The notes below the pieces were generated by a model. That model did not search any database. It saw only the letters and a list, made by a program, of their open reading frames with translations, and was not told where the DNA came from. Shown here one piece after another: positions 56,574 through 63,996 of a stretch of 64,000 nucleotides of DNA; position 1 is the stretch's first letter; each line of letters starts with the position of its first letter. Position numbers and translations under genes: made by a program. Origin of the DNA: Microbulbifer aggregans. Lineage in GTDB: Bacteria > Pseudomonadota > Gammaproteobacteria > Pseudomonadales > Cellvibrionaceae. The DNA is taken from the NCBI RefSeq assembly GCF_020524005.1, contig NZ_JAIVKK010000007.1, positions 206,279 through 270,278 of the forward strand, read 5' to 3'.

Positions 56574-56810
56574 CTAATCAATGTTCGGCCTCGTTGATAA
56601 TACAGCCTTCACTAATCTGTATTGAGCTTTCCAGGCCTCTGAAGACTTGAAGACTATATCGCTACATAAATCAATCTCACTTTCTGGGCAATCAGATAGC
56701 TCGATGGATTCTTCACACTCTTGCAGTCGCCGCAAATAGGCAAGTAGCCTCTTTGTAGAAATCGCTTCCAACTCATTTTGAGTCAGCGGAGTTACTCGTT
56801 TTTGAGTCAC
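56574..56810 (-). CDS. Cassette hypothetical protein
   Basis: A 78-residue soluble, acidic protein (MTQKRVTPLTQNELEAIS start; CPESEIDLCSDIVF centre). I do not recognise it. No attC lies between it and the oxygenase-like gene 78 bases downstream, so both occupy one unit between attC B and the remnant, either as a two-gene cassette or through loss of an attC. Confidence 0.55.
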   Translation of the reverse strand: MTQKRVTPLTQNELEAISTKRLLAYLRRLQECEESIELSDCPESEIDLCSDIVFKSSEAWKAQYRLVKAVLSTRPNID

Positions 56811-56825
56811 TAGCTCAATGCCTTA

Positions 56826-56964
56826 TAACGTCCACAGCAAGCGCAGCTTACATTGCGCGCGTTTTGCGCAAAAATTGGACCCTGGCGACCTGCGCAAAAC
56901 GTGAAAAATGTAAGCTGTCCCGCGGAGGCCCGAAGGGCCGTAGCTTTATCGCCTGTGATTATTA
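56826..56964 (-). repeat. attC site B (eroded end)
   Basis: TAACGTCC to GTGATTATTA. Long class with stem GCAGCTTACATTGCGCGCG ... AAATGTAAGCTGTCCC. The end that should read TTGTTA is degenerate. Confidence 0.8.
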
Positions 56965-56977
56965 TATGGCCCTGCAA

Positions 56978-57181
56978 TCAACCTTTTTTCTGCTTCTTGT
57001 AGAGCGTAGCTAAAAGTACGAGCATTATTCCCAAGCCGGCACTCATTATAAAGCCGCCCCAAAAATCTGAGCTCAATCCGAACGCAAAATTCTCACTATT
57101 TCCTCTCAAGATGACTTGACTAGAAGTTGTGGCGAGCATACCTATTACTGCTACCAAAGCGGCTTTATTCGACTTTTTCAT
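56978..57181 (-). CDS. Cassette small membrane protein
   Basis: A 67-residue protein (MKKSNKAALVAVIGMLATTS start) with two hydrophobic segments and a basic tail (LYKKQKKG). Not recognised. ATG 57181, with GGAAGAG about 12 bases upstream, is preferred; ATG 57202 is an alternative, and any reading further up would translate attC DNA. Confidence 0.55.
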   Translation of the reverse strand: MKKSNKAALVAVIGMLATTSSQVILRGNSENFAFGLSSDFWGGFIMSAGLGIMLVLLATLYKKQKKG

Positions 57182-57220
57182 GATGTGTGCAATCTCTTCC
57201 ATTGAGTGTTGACTGACATA

Positions 57221-57358
57221 TAACGCCGCCGGCAGGGGCAGCTTACCTTGTGCGCGTTTTGCGCGAAAATGGGAGCGCAGCGACCCGCGCAAAATGTGCA
57301 CAAGGTAAGCTGTCCCGCGGAGGATCACAGGCCCGGAGCAAACTGCCCGGCCTTGTTA
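57221..57358 (-). repeat. attC site C (long class)
   Basis: 138 bases, TAACGCCGCC to CCTTGTTA. Arms GGCAGCTTACCTTGTGCGCG and CACAAGGTAAGCTGTCC pair to form a long stem. Confidence 0.92.
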
Positions 57359-57364
57359 GTGTTT

Positions 57365-57730
57365 TTACTCTCCGTACCAGCCAAACCAACCATTTGGCTC
57401 TGGATACTTTTCTTTATAGCTTTTCAGGTCTACCTCTGAAGCGTACCTTAGATAGGGCCAAACATACTCCATTAAGTACGTTTCACCTTCCCCCATACGC
57501 CAGAATATATCGTTACTGGAATATCCTGGATATTTTTCCCACGGGGGCTCAGGTGGATTATCCTTTAGCTCCTTCTGGAACTTATCTTGACGATCCTTTT
57601 CAGCCTTGGCTTCTCTTTCAAGATGTTTTTCCCAGATCTCTTTACTCATGCCAACCGGCGGCTCTGATCTAGGCGAACTCATTGCGATTTCCGAAAAAAA
57701 TATTGATAAAAATAAGATGATCGTTTTCAT
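57365..57730 (-). CDS. Cassette exported hypothetical protein
   Basis: A 121-residue protein with a signal peptide (MKTIILFLSIFFSEIAMSS) and a charged, Pro/Trp/Tyr-rich mature part (KDNPPEPPWEKYPGYSSND ... EPNGWFGWYGE). Family not recognised. It has its own attC directly downstream and was probably acquired as a single cassette. Periplasmic location is inferred. Confidence 0.65.
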   Translation of the reverse strand: MKTIILFLSIFFSEIAMSSPRSEPPVGMSKEIWEKHLEREAKAEKDRQDKFQKELKDNPPEPPWEKYPGYSSNDIFWRMGEGETYLMEYVWPYLRYASEVDLKSYKEKYPEPNGWFGWYGE

Positions 57731-57740
57731 GACGAAACAC

Positions 57741-57877
57741 TAACGCCGCCAGCAGGGGCAGCTTACCTTGTGCGCGTTTTGCGCAAAAATGGGAGCGCAG
57801 CGACCGCGCAAAACGTGCACAAGGTAAGCTGCCCCACGGAGGGCCGAAGGCCCGTAGCAAATTGCCCGGCTTTGTTA
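57741..57877 (-). repeat. attC site D (long class)
   Basis: 137 bases, TAACGCCGCC to CTTTGTTA, nearly the same sequence as site C. Confidence 0.92.
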
Positions 57878-57884
57878 GGCATTA

Positions 57885-58211
57885 CTACTCGCAACGGAGC
57901 ACCAACGAGACTGAGTTTTGGCCATCAGGAAAGTCCTTGTGCGGCAAAGCTGTATTATCAGCTTGCCATTCTTTAACTACGCTTCCTGCCTCGCAAGAGA
58001 TCAAATCACTTAGCCCCGCCGATCTAGCAATACTCCTTAAAGATCCAACACTGCGGGTATCGTGAATTACATTAACAATGGCCCCTGTAGGAGATCCATG
58101 TAAAGCATTCTCTGTGTAAATAAGCTCCATCACTACAGGCTTCTTTTCTACCGAAGCACAGCCAAACAAAAAAATTGTTGCCCCAAGAGTAAAAAATAAT
58201 ACTTTTTTCAT
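57885..58211 (-). CDS. Cassette lipoprotein, hypothetical
   Basis: A 108-residue predicted lipoprotein: MKKVLFFTLGATIFLFGC gives a signal with lipobox LFGC (Cys18). The mature part contains two further Cys (LISCEAG, and VLRCE at the end), which could form a disulphide. Family not recognised. It is flanked by attC D (downstream) and attC E (upstream). Confidence 0.65.
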   Translation of the reverse strand: MKKVLFFTLGATIFLFGCASVEKKPVVMELIYTENALHGSPTGAIVNVIHDTRSVGSLRSIARSAGLSDLISCEAGSVVKEWQADNTALPHKDFPDGQNSVSLVLRCE

Positions 58212-58228
58212 GATTCAATTCTGATGCC

Positions 58229-58367
58229 TAACGCCGCCAGTATGGGCAGCTTACCTTGTGCACGTTTTGCGCAAAAATGGGAGCGAAGCGACCTGCGCAA
58301 AACGTGCATAAGGTAAGCTGTCCCGCGGAGGGCCGAAGGCCCGGAGCTTTACTGCCTGGCTTTGTTA
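58229..58367 (-). repeat. attC site E (long class)
   Basis: 139 bases, TAACGCCGCC to CTTTGTTA, the same class as C and D. Confidence 0.92.
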
Positions 58368-58810
58368 ACACCGACGATCCTGCGGGCCTCAAAGACCCTG
58401 GATTGTGCTACGGGCTCAATGTACTCGCAACTGTAAACTTGCAATGCATCTTCGTACTTTCCACCCATTACAAAGTACGTGATTCCGGGTTCAAACTGAT
58501 ACTTGCATGCGCAAATATCAGTGCTATTGGTAACTAGCTCTTTAGATACATTACCTTTGATAGTTTCTTTTACATCGAACTTTGCCTCTACTTAGAGAAC
58601 GACCGGCTCAATACCCACTTCTTCATAGATTGTTTTTTGGACGCTCTTTACTCTACCCACGAAAACAATTTGTGCTCGGTCAATAGCAAATTCAAATGGA
58701 TCTTTACCGTTGCTCTTTGCCACCAACTCATTTTAAGATTGCGTCCAGCATTTCGTGGCTAGAGCTGAAGAGCTAAAAATCAAAAGGCAGAAAATTACGA
58801 TGTATTTCAT
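58349..58810 (-). pseudogene. Broken cassette gene: exported NTR/TIMP-like protein
   Basis: From ATG 58810 the frame encodes a signal peptide (MKYIVIFCLLIFSSSALA) and then a domain resembling bacterial netrin/TIMP-like proteins (AQIVFVGRVKSV, then KFDVKETIKGN, FEPGITYFVMGG, SCEYIEPV). It is interrupted by two in-frame TAA codons (after KCWTQS and after IEPVVL) with no frame change, and continues to a TAA in the attC at 58349. Two stops in one otherwise intact frame suggest recent point-mutation decay. Confidence 0.72.
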
Positions 58811-58966
58811 GTGTTAACGCCCACGGCAGGGGCGGCTTACCTTGTGCGCGTTTTGCGCGAAAATGGGAGCGTAGCGACCTGCGTAAAATGTGCACAAGGT
58901 AAGCCGTCCCGCGGAGGCCCGAAGGGCCGGAGCGGGACTTAACCCGCTTTTGCACACACCTAATTG

Positions 58967-59776
58967 TTAGCAATTGATTTTACACTCAAATTCTTGAGGG
59001 GAAACGTACCCAATTGAAGAATGCGATCTCTGAGTGTTGTAGTAGCGCATATATTCGGTCACTGTCGATCTTAGCTGTTTCGCCGATTCGACGACCTGGC
59101 GCTTAATCCTTTCAGTCTTAAACTGATGGAAGAATGACTCCATAAAGGCATTGTCATTCATATTCTTAAAGCGATTCATGCTCTGACCGATACCATACCG
59201 CCGTAAGCGCTCGCGGTATTGCCCCGATAGATATTCGCTGCCGCGATCAGAGTGAAAGATCAGCTCCGGGTGGTGTCCGCGATTTCGTACCGCCCTATCG
59301 ATGCTAGAAAGCGTCAGAGATACGTCTCTGCGATCACTCAGAGACCAAGAAACAACCTTCCTGCTAAAGCGATCCATTACTACAGATAGATACTGCCAGG
59401 TTCCATCTTTGAGCTTTATGTAGGTCACATCACCTACCCAGAGCTGATTCGGGCGCGTCAGCTTGATGCCCTCTATCTTGCATTGGATTCCGTATACATG
59501 CTTATACATACCCGGCCTAGCCGTGTAAATCCGTGATTTAACGGCTCTTAGGCCGTGATTTCGCATGATTCTCGCGACGCGCTTTTGACCGACGTGAATA
59601 TCTCTCTTTTTAAGTTCCTGCGTGATTTTAGGGCTACCATAGCATCCATCATGGCGGTCAAATATTGACCTTATATGCTCAAATAGCTCACTTTCTTCTT
59701 GCTCTCGGTCTGATGCACCACGGCGACGCCAAGAGTTGTAACCATCCCGGGTGACACCATAAAGCCGGCACATCAT
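58967..59776 (-). CDS. IS3-family transposase OrfB (DDE integrase core)
   Basis: 269 residues from ATG 59776. HTH_21 region (FDRHDGCYGSPKITQELKKR) then the rve catalytic core: Asp (LWVGDVTYIK), Asp (IFHSDRGSEYLSG) and Glu (DNAFMESFFHQFK), ending SSIGYVSPQEFE. The frame stays open upstream (FIERHREKHSISMM), so the functional form is an OrfAB fusion made by -1 frameshifting at an A7 run (59854-59860) in orfA. Confidence 0.92.
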   Translation of the reverse strand: MMCRLYGVTRDGYNSWRRRGASDREQEESELFEHIRSIFDRHDGCYGSPKITQELKKRDIHVGQKRVARIMRNHGLRAVKSRIYTARPGMYKHVYGIQCKIEGIKLTRPNQLWVGDVTYIKLKDGTWQYLSVVMDRFSRKVVSWSLSDRRDVSLTLSSIDRAVRNRGHHPELIFHSDRGSEYLSGQYRERLRRYGIGQSMNRFKNMNDNAFMESFFHQFKTERIKRQVVESAKQLRSTVTEYMRYYNTQRSHSSIGYVSPQEFECKINC

Positions 59777-59805
59777 GCTAATGCTGTGCTTTTCCCGGTG
59801 CCTTT

Positions 59806-60135
59806 CTATGAATTCGAAGATTTCCCTTTTTGTTGCAAAGAGAATTGGATGGCTTTTTTTAAAAGGGCATGTTCTTCCTGCAGCAGGTTATGCGCTCGCT
59901 CCAGCTTCCTGAGACGCTTCAACTCTGATTTAACCTCAGGATCTATCTGTATGTTTTTCTTCTTGGCCATGATCTCTCCCCGCCGCATCTCCATGCGCCA
60001 ACGATAAAGCATCACCTCATGGATATCGAGAGCTTCAGCCACGTGCTTGGTCAGCACGCCAGGAATCTCGGATAGCGAGACTGCTGTTGCTTTGAAATCA
60101 TCGTCGTAGCGGTTGTAGTGTTTTCTTCGTGCCAA
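59806..60135 (-). CDS. IS3-family transposase OrfA
   Basis: 109 residues: N-terminal helix-turn-helix (YDDDFKATAVSLSEIPG ... VAEALDIHEVMLYRWR) and a leucine-zipper helix (ELKRLRKLERAHNLLQEEH). It binds the element's ends. The A7G run in codons for LLKKA (59854-59860) is a classic -1 slippery site leading into orfB. Confidence 0.9.
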   Translation of the reverse strand: MARRKHYNRYDDDFKATAVSLSEIPGVLTKHVAEALDIHEVMLYRWRMEMRRGEIMAKKKNIQIDPEVKSELKRLRKLERAHNLLQEEHALLKKAIQFSLQQKGKSSNS

Positions 60136-60245
60136 TTGACACCTCCAGACCAGTTAGATGGAGGTGTGTGCAAAAGCGGGATAGGTTCCGAGCATCCTGC
60201 TTGCGTTTGTTAGCAACGACTACTACAGAACCCGCTTTTCTGTGT

Positions 60246-60668
60246 TCACAGGGAATAGTCGTTCTTCTCTTCCGATTTTTCTGAATAATACTGCATGAAT
60301 TCATACTGTATGTTATTGCTGTCGAAAATATACACATTGCGTCGATGTCGGTGCTCAGCGCCTGCGTGATCTACCGGGTAGCCGGCTTCAGCTAGGCGAC
60401 TTACAAGTGAATCCAAGTCAGAAATCACTATTCCAATATGTTTCACTCCAGTCCATCTATCCTTCCAATTTTGAACCTGACCTAAGCCTCCTTCTTGTAC
60501 AGCTATGTAGGACTCGTTATTTCCCACATGAAACCATCGTATCTCTTCTCCAAACCAATCCATTTTTCCCTGCCCGCGCACTGACCATGATGGTATTGCA
60601 GTAGTCAAGAAATTGATGGTTTCTTCAGCATCCAAAACTGAGATATTGGCATGTTCTACGTAGGCCAT
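60246..60668 (-). CDS. Cassette VOC (glyoxalase/bleomycin-resistance fold) protein
   Basis: A 140-residue VOC-superfamily protein: MAYVEHANISVLDAEETINF at the N terminus, VKHIGIVISDLDSLVSRLAEAG in the second half and NIQYEFMQYY near the end, with His and Glu at usual metal positions. VOC cassettes occur often in integrons and can be dioxygenases, isomerases or drug-binding proteins; the substrate is not readable. A diverged, truncated copy lies at 55810-56100. Confidence 0.78.
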   Translation of the reverse strand: MAYVEHANISVLDAEETINFLTTAIPSWSVRGQGKMDWFGEEIRWFHVGNNESYIAVQEGGLGQVQNWKDRWTGVKHIGIVISDLDSLVSRLAEAGYPVDHAGAEHRHRRNVYIFDSNNIQYEFMQYYSEKSEEKNDYSL

Positions 60669-60703
60669 ATTTATTTCCTTAAAATCTGCGCGAACTAAGA
60701 TTG

Positions 60704-60816
60704 CTAACGCCGCGCTCAGCCGCGGACAATTTTGGGCGCTTTATGCGCAATAATGGGAGCGCAGCGACCGCGCATAAAGTGCACAAAGTTGGCCGTCGGA
60801 CTGCAGCGCCTTGTTA
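60704..60816 (-). repeat. attC site G
   Basis: 113 bases, TAACGCCGCGCTCAGCCGC to CGCCTTGTTA. Same subclass as site N (63884-63996). Confidence 0.9.
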
Positions 60817-61224
60817 AATGCTTGCCAATATATGGGTACGAAGTTTTACTACGCTTTCAGTCCACTGTGGATAGTAATCTGGATTACCTTCCCATAGCTC
60901 TTTAATTTCAGAATCATCTGCACATGTACGATCTAGAGCAGATAAAGCAAGATCAACTAATTCTTTATCAATTGCGAATTTCGAGCTCTTTATCCATACA
61001 TTGAGCTCTTCAGGTATTCCGATATCCTTTGCTCCAAGCAAATGCGATAGAGTTGCGGCGGCAGCGATTACCTCTGCGCCATCATCGACTACCAAGTACT
61101 TTTTTTCAGAAATCGCCCTCTCAAAAGTGTTTCGAATAGGAGCTTCATCCGTGTGGTTTTGTATAGGCCCGATCCAATCCAAAGCCATATCATTTTCAAA
61201 GTAACCAACTCCCCATGCGCCCAT
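60814..61224 (-). CDS. Cassette DUF4259 protein
   Basis: A 136-residue soluble protein with the DUF4259 start MGAWGVGYFENDMALDWI and the family's LSALDRT, EELNVWI and LWEGNPDYYPQWTESV segments. Function unknown; DUF4259 genes are spread among mobile regions. Its TAA stop is the TAAC of attC G, so the gene ends inside the recombination site. Confidence 0.8.
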   Translation of the reverse strand: MGAWGVGYFENDMALDWIGPIQNHTDEAPIRNTFERAISEKKYLVVDDGAEVIAAAATLSHLLGAKDIGIPEELNVWIKSSKFAIDKELVDLALSALDRTCADDSEIKELWEGNPDYYPQWTESVVKLRTHILASI

Positions 61225-61249
61225 TGAGCTTCTCCTTACTTATTGCATT

Positions 61250-61336
61250 TAACGCCCGGCTTTGGGGCGGACTTGGAGCTGCGGAGCAGCGGAAAGGCCG
61301 TCCCAGCCCCGAAGGGGCGATAACAGCCGCTTGTTA
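61250..61336 (-). repeat. attC site H
   Basis: 87 bases, TAACGCCCGGCTTTGGGGC to GCCGCTTGTTA, with a compact stem. Confidence 0.88.
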
Positions 61337-61633
61337 TGTGTTTGCTCCAATAAATATGATAGCTAGTAGGCCAAACCAAATAACGGTACCACCTAAAAAG
61401 GGCGTAAAGACAGAAATTAGGGATCTTCTCCGAAAGCCTGGCCTTACTAAGGCCAATAGCAACCACAACAGGGAGACGCCATTAATGACACAGAATGTAA
61501 ACCAGAACTCTCCGACATACCCTGGGTTTATTGATTTATTGGATAGAGCAAAGAATATTGAAAGGCCCACCAACCCCCACCCAACAAATTTAATACTTTG
61601 CTTGTAACTTATTAAATGCTCTTCGATTTCCAT
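61334..61633 (-). CDS. Cassette membrane protein, hypothetical
   Basis: A 99-residue protein with three hydrophobic segments (about 15-31, 43-63, 76-96) and an Arg-rich loop (RPGFRRRS). Family not recognised. The stop codon is supplied by attC H. Confidence 0.65.
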   Translation of the reverse strand: MEIEEHLISYKQSIKFVGWGLVGLSIFFALSNKSINPGYVGEFWFTFCVINGVSLLWLLLALVRPGFRRRSLISVFTPFLGGTVIWFGLLAIIFIGANT

Positions 61634-61648
61634 ATATCTACTGACACA

Positions 61649-61751
61649 TAACGCCTTGCTCAGCCGCCGCCGGAATGGAGCTGCTTTGTGCTAGCGTAGC
61701 GTACAGCACAAAGTGAACGGAGTGTAGGCGGTCGGATGCAGCAATTTGTTA
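61649..61751 (-). repeat. attC site I
   Basis: 103 bases, TAACGCCTTGCTCAGCCGC to GCAATTTGTTA. Confidence 0.88.
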
Positions 61752-62069
61752 TGTGTATTCATCCGCCTCTTCGTTTATATAAGTCTGTAGGCTTTTAACA
61801 GTATCGAAAATAACACTTGATGGAAATTTGTCTGGAAACTGGTCAATTTTTCCATGCCAAACTAAATGCACACAAGCAAACCTACCATCATTAAGTTGAA
61901 CTATAACGTCATCATTTGCATCTGTTTTAGCAATAGCTTCAGGCTTTAATTGCCATAAAGGATGCTTTGGACCAATTTCAGCTTCGATCTCTTTCTGTAT
62001 AACAGCTTTAACCTTTTTATTGTCATTTACATGCCACCAAGGTTCTATCCAATTAATTTTTTCTTTCAT
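61749..62069 (-). CDS. Cassette hypothetical protein
   Basis: A 106-residue soluble protein with charged N terminus (MKEKINWIEPWWHVNDNKK) and a beta-rich centre (DDVIVQLNDGRFACVHLVWHGK). Not recognised; the VQLxDGRFAxVHLTW-like pattern occurs in other small hypothetical proteins of integrons and defence-rich regions, in my recollection. The stop is in attC I. Confidence 0.6.
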   Translation of the reverse strand: MKEKINWIEPWWHVNDNKKVKAVIQKEIEAEIGPKHPLWQLKPEAIAKTDANDDVIVQLNDGRFACVHLVWHGKIDQFPDKFPSSVIFDTVKSLQTYINEEADEYT

Positions 62070-62096
62070 AGCTAGAGTTGGACTCTGACAAACACA

Positions 62097-62180
62097 TAAC
62101 GCCCCGCACAGGGGCAGGCAAATAAGCGCAGCGTTTTGGCTGTCCCAGCGACCAACGGGAGCGATTGCTGCGGCTTGTTA
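62097..62180 (-). repeat. attC site J
   Basis: 84 bases, TAACGCCCCGCACAGGGGC to GCGGCTTGTTA. Confidence 0.88.
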
Positions 62181-62519
62181 AATGTTTTTGACATATGAAA
62201 TCACCGTAAAAACTAGAGCTAGAATCGCTGGTATTGTGAATAATAACGGAAGCCAATAGCTATAGAACCTTGAATTTGGCAACTTATCTTGGAATACATA
62301 AGACACACTCGCTGCAACTGATGCTACCGGTGTGATTATGACAACAGCTATTAAAACCGCTGCCATCGACAGGCTAGCAATGAAGCCGCCAGCATTACCC
62401 ATATCATCCTCAAGTGAAAATAAGTTCGAAAGGACAAAAAATGCCGTGACAACCATCACGGATATACATATGACCATGCATAATTTATATATTCGAGCTA
62501 TCAAGTTTTCCGATGCCAT
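62178..62519 (-). CDS. Cassette membrane protein, hypothetical
   Basis: A 113-residue protein with three hydrophobic segments (about 12-33, 44-73, 90-110) and little else. Family not recognised. The TAA stop is part of attC J. Confidence 0.62.
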   Translation of the reverse strand: MASENLIARIYKLCMVICISVMVVTAFFVLSNLFSLEDDMGNAGGFIASLSMAAVLIAVVIITPVASVAASVSYVFQDKLPNSRFYSYWLPLLFTIPAILALVFTVISYVKNI

Positions 62520-62525
62520 GACATT

Positions 62526-62609
62526 TAACGCCCCGCTAAACGGCGAGCGTTAGCGAGTCCGGTGGAGGCCACGCTTTTTGTGGCCGGAAAGAATTTGAGC
62601 GGCTTGTTA
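62526..62609 (-). repeat. attC site K
   Basis: 84 bases, TAACGCCCCGCTAAACGGC to GCGGCTTGTTA. Confidence 0.87.
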
Positions 62610-62888
62610 TGTTGCATTTAATATGGACTCATATTTGATTAGATGAATATTGTCCATTAGCTTTGATGCACTAATTAAGTGACGCCAAAACTCCTTTGAA
62701 GGACTTGGGTTATCTTCGATTACACCATCTAGCTCTTCCATAGCTAACAACAGTTCATTTGCATTGATATAGTCTAAGAAATCACCTTTTCTGTAGCCGT
62801 TATCAGACTCTACTGTATTGCTCGGAAGCAATTCGAATGCTGCCATCAATTCAGCCTCGATAAGAGCCCATTTTTCAGCTCGCTCCAT
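62607..62888 (-). CDS. Cassette hypothetical protein
   Basis: A 93-residue acidic helical protein (KWALIEAELMAAFELLPSN ... LLLAMEELDGVIEDNP). I do not recognise it. It has no membrane segment. The stop is in attC K. Confidence 0.62.
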   Translation of the reverse strand: MERAEKWALIEAELMAAFELLPSNTVESDNGYRKGDFLDYINANELLLAMEELDGVIEDNPSPSKEFWRHLISASKLMDNIHLIKYESILNAT

Positions 62889-62904
62889 AATTCACCTTGC
62901 AACA

Positions 62905-63018
62905 TAACGCCCAGCGCAGGCGCAGCCAGTGCGGAGCGCGTTTTGTGTTAATGTTTGAGCGCCAGCGAGTAACACAAAAGGTGCGTAGCATTGGCTGTCG
63001 CTCTGCCGCTGTTTGTTA
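62905..63018 (-). repeat. attC site L
   Basis: 114 bases, TAACGCCCAGCGCAGGCGC to GCTGTTTGTTA. Four mismatches from site M over the full length. Confidence 0.92.
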
Positions 63019-63022
63019 TGCA

Positions 63023-63346
63023 TTACTCGGCACGGACCTTGCCGATTACCTCACCACTACTTATTTCTAGGCATAAGCCTCCAGCGTAAAGGCAACCTTC
63101 TTTCACAAAGGGATCAGAGCCGTACGTATCTTTACCAATCTTCTCAATTGCTTCAGCTAATGGCGCGCCTACTAAATTTTTATTAGCAACAATAATCGCT
63201 TGATCCTGCGCCATTTGAGATGTGTCAAAACTTGCACTTTGGTAAGTTAGCGTGATTCCGTGATCAATTTTCGCAACCATGTACGCGACAAACCAGCCGA
63301 TATTACTCAAAACCAGGAGCAAAATGAGGAATATTGGTCTTTTCAA
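63023..63346 (-). CDS. Cassette exported or anchored hypothetical protein
   Basis: A 107-residue protein with an N-terminal hydrophobic helix (about 4-24) that is a signal anchor or signal peptide. The rest is soluble with two Cys (EGCLYAGGLCLEI) that could pair in the periplasm. Not recognised. Confidence 0.62.
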   Translation of the reverse strand: MKRPIFLILLLVLSNIGWFVAYMVAKIDHGITLTYQSASFDTSQMAQDQAIIVANKNLVGAPLAEAIEKIGKDTYGSDPFVKEGCLYAGGLCLEISSGEVIGKVRAE

Positions 63347-63370
63347 TTACACTCTACTCCTAGCGATGCA

Positions 63371-63484
63371 TAACGCCCAGCGCAGGCGCAGCCAGCGCGG
63401 AGCGCATTTTGTGTTAATGTTTGAGCGCCAGCGAGTAACACAAAAGGTGCGTAGCGTTGGCTGTCGCTCTGCCGCTGCTTGTTA
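63371..63484 (-). repeat. attC site M
   Basis: 114 bases, TAACGCCCAGCGCAGGCGC to GCTGCTTGTTA; almost identical to site L. Confidence 0.92.
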
Positions 63485-63859
63485 TGTGCCTTTTGCATAC
63501 TTGGCCCAGATTTCCAGTAGCTGTGCATTGCTTTTATTGCCGCCATCTAAGATGGCAAAACTCAGATCGCCCATATTTTCTGAATTTATATAATATTCTT
63601 CTGAGCCGACAGTGATACAGAGCGCGCCATCTTTCATTTGCAACTCTGCAGAAGACCAGCTTTCTGGAACGTCAAGCCTCGATTGTTTCCAGCCAGTTTC
63701 ACTTGGCTCGAGGTTTTGATTAAGTTCCAGCATAAGACCGGTGCCAAGAAGTTTATGGGCCAGCTTCAACTCATATGAGATAGATTCTGGCTTCCAAAGT
63801 ACTTCCGCTTTCACGGCAAGCGAAAAGATCATCATTAATAAGAGAATTACTTTCTTCAT
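63482..63859 (-). CDS. Cassette exported hypothetical protein
   Basis: A 125-residue protein with a signal peptide (MKKVILLLMMIFSLAVKAE, cleavage near residue 18). The mature part has alternating polar/hydrophobic strands (SSAELQMKDGALCITVGSEE). Not recognised. ATG 63859 is used; a longer reading to 63967 would translate attC N. The stop is in attC M. Confidence 0.62.
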   Translation of the reverse strand: MKKVILLLMMIFSLAVKAEVLWKPESISYELKLAHKLLGTGLMLELNQNLEPSETGWKQSRLDVPESWSSAELQMKDGALCITVGSEEYYINSENMGDLSFAILDGGNKSNAQLLEIWAKYAKGT

Positions 63860-63883
63860 CGTGCTCGATCCTCGATAAGCACA

Positions 63884-63996
63884 TAACGCCGCGCTCAGCC
63901 GCAGCTTACTTTGGGCGCTTTGTTGCGCGAAAATAGGAGCGTAGCGACTGCGCAACAAAGTGCTCAAAGTAAGATGTCGGCTGCAGCGCCTGGTTA
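63884..63996 (-). repeat. attC site N
   Basis: 113 bases, TAACGCCGCGCTCAGCCGC to CGCCTGGTTA. It belongs to a cassette whose gene lies past the right edge, so the array continues. Confidence 0.88.

Larger units (their letters stand above)
58934..60189 (-). mobile_element. IS3-family insertion sequence
   Basis: About 1256 bp. Ends carry inverted repeats sharing CCCGCTTTTGCACACACCT at 58943-58961 and its complement at 60162-60180, extended imperfectly outward (GGGACTTAA versus GGAACCTAT). Flanking 4-bp direct repeats GAGC at 58930-58933 and 60190-60193 are the target duplication. It encodes OrfA and OrfB on the minus strand. Intact ORFs and clean repeats suggest a recent, possibly active insertion. 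Confidence 0.88.
58815..60212 (-). repeat. attC site F, split by an IS3-family element
   Basis: Left part 58815-58933 (TAACGCCCAC ... GAAGGGCCGGAGC), right part 60190-60212 (GAGCATCCTGCTTGCGTTTG then TTA). Removing the element and one GAGC copy restores a normal long-class attC of about 138 bases. Confidence 0.85.

Noticed and set aside
57250..57672. ORFs reading through attC sites (for example 140 codons on the plus strand)
   Set aside because: They translate the attC repeat itself and the antisense of cassette genes; the same peptide recurs at every long-class attC.
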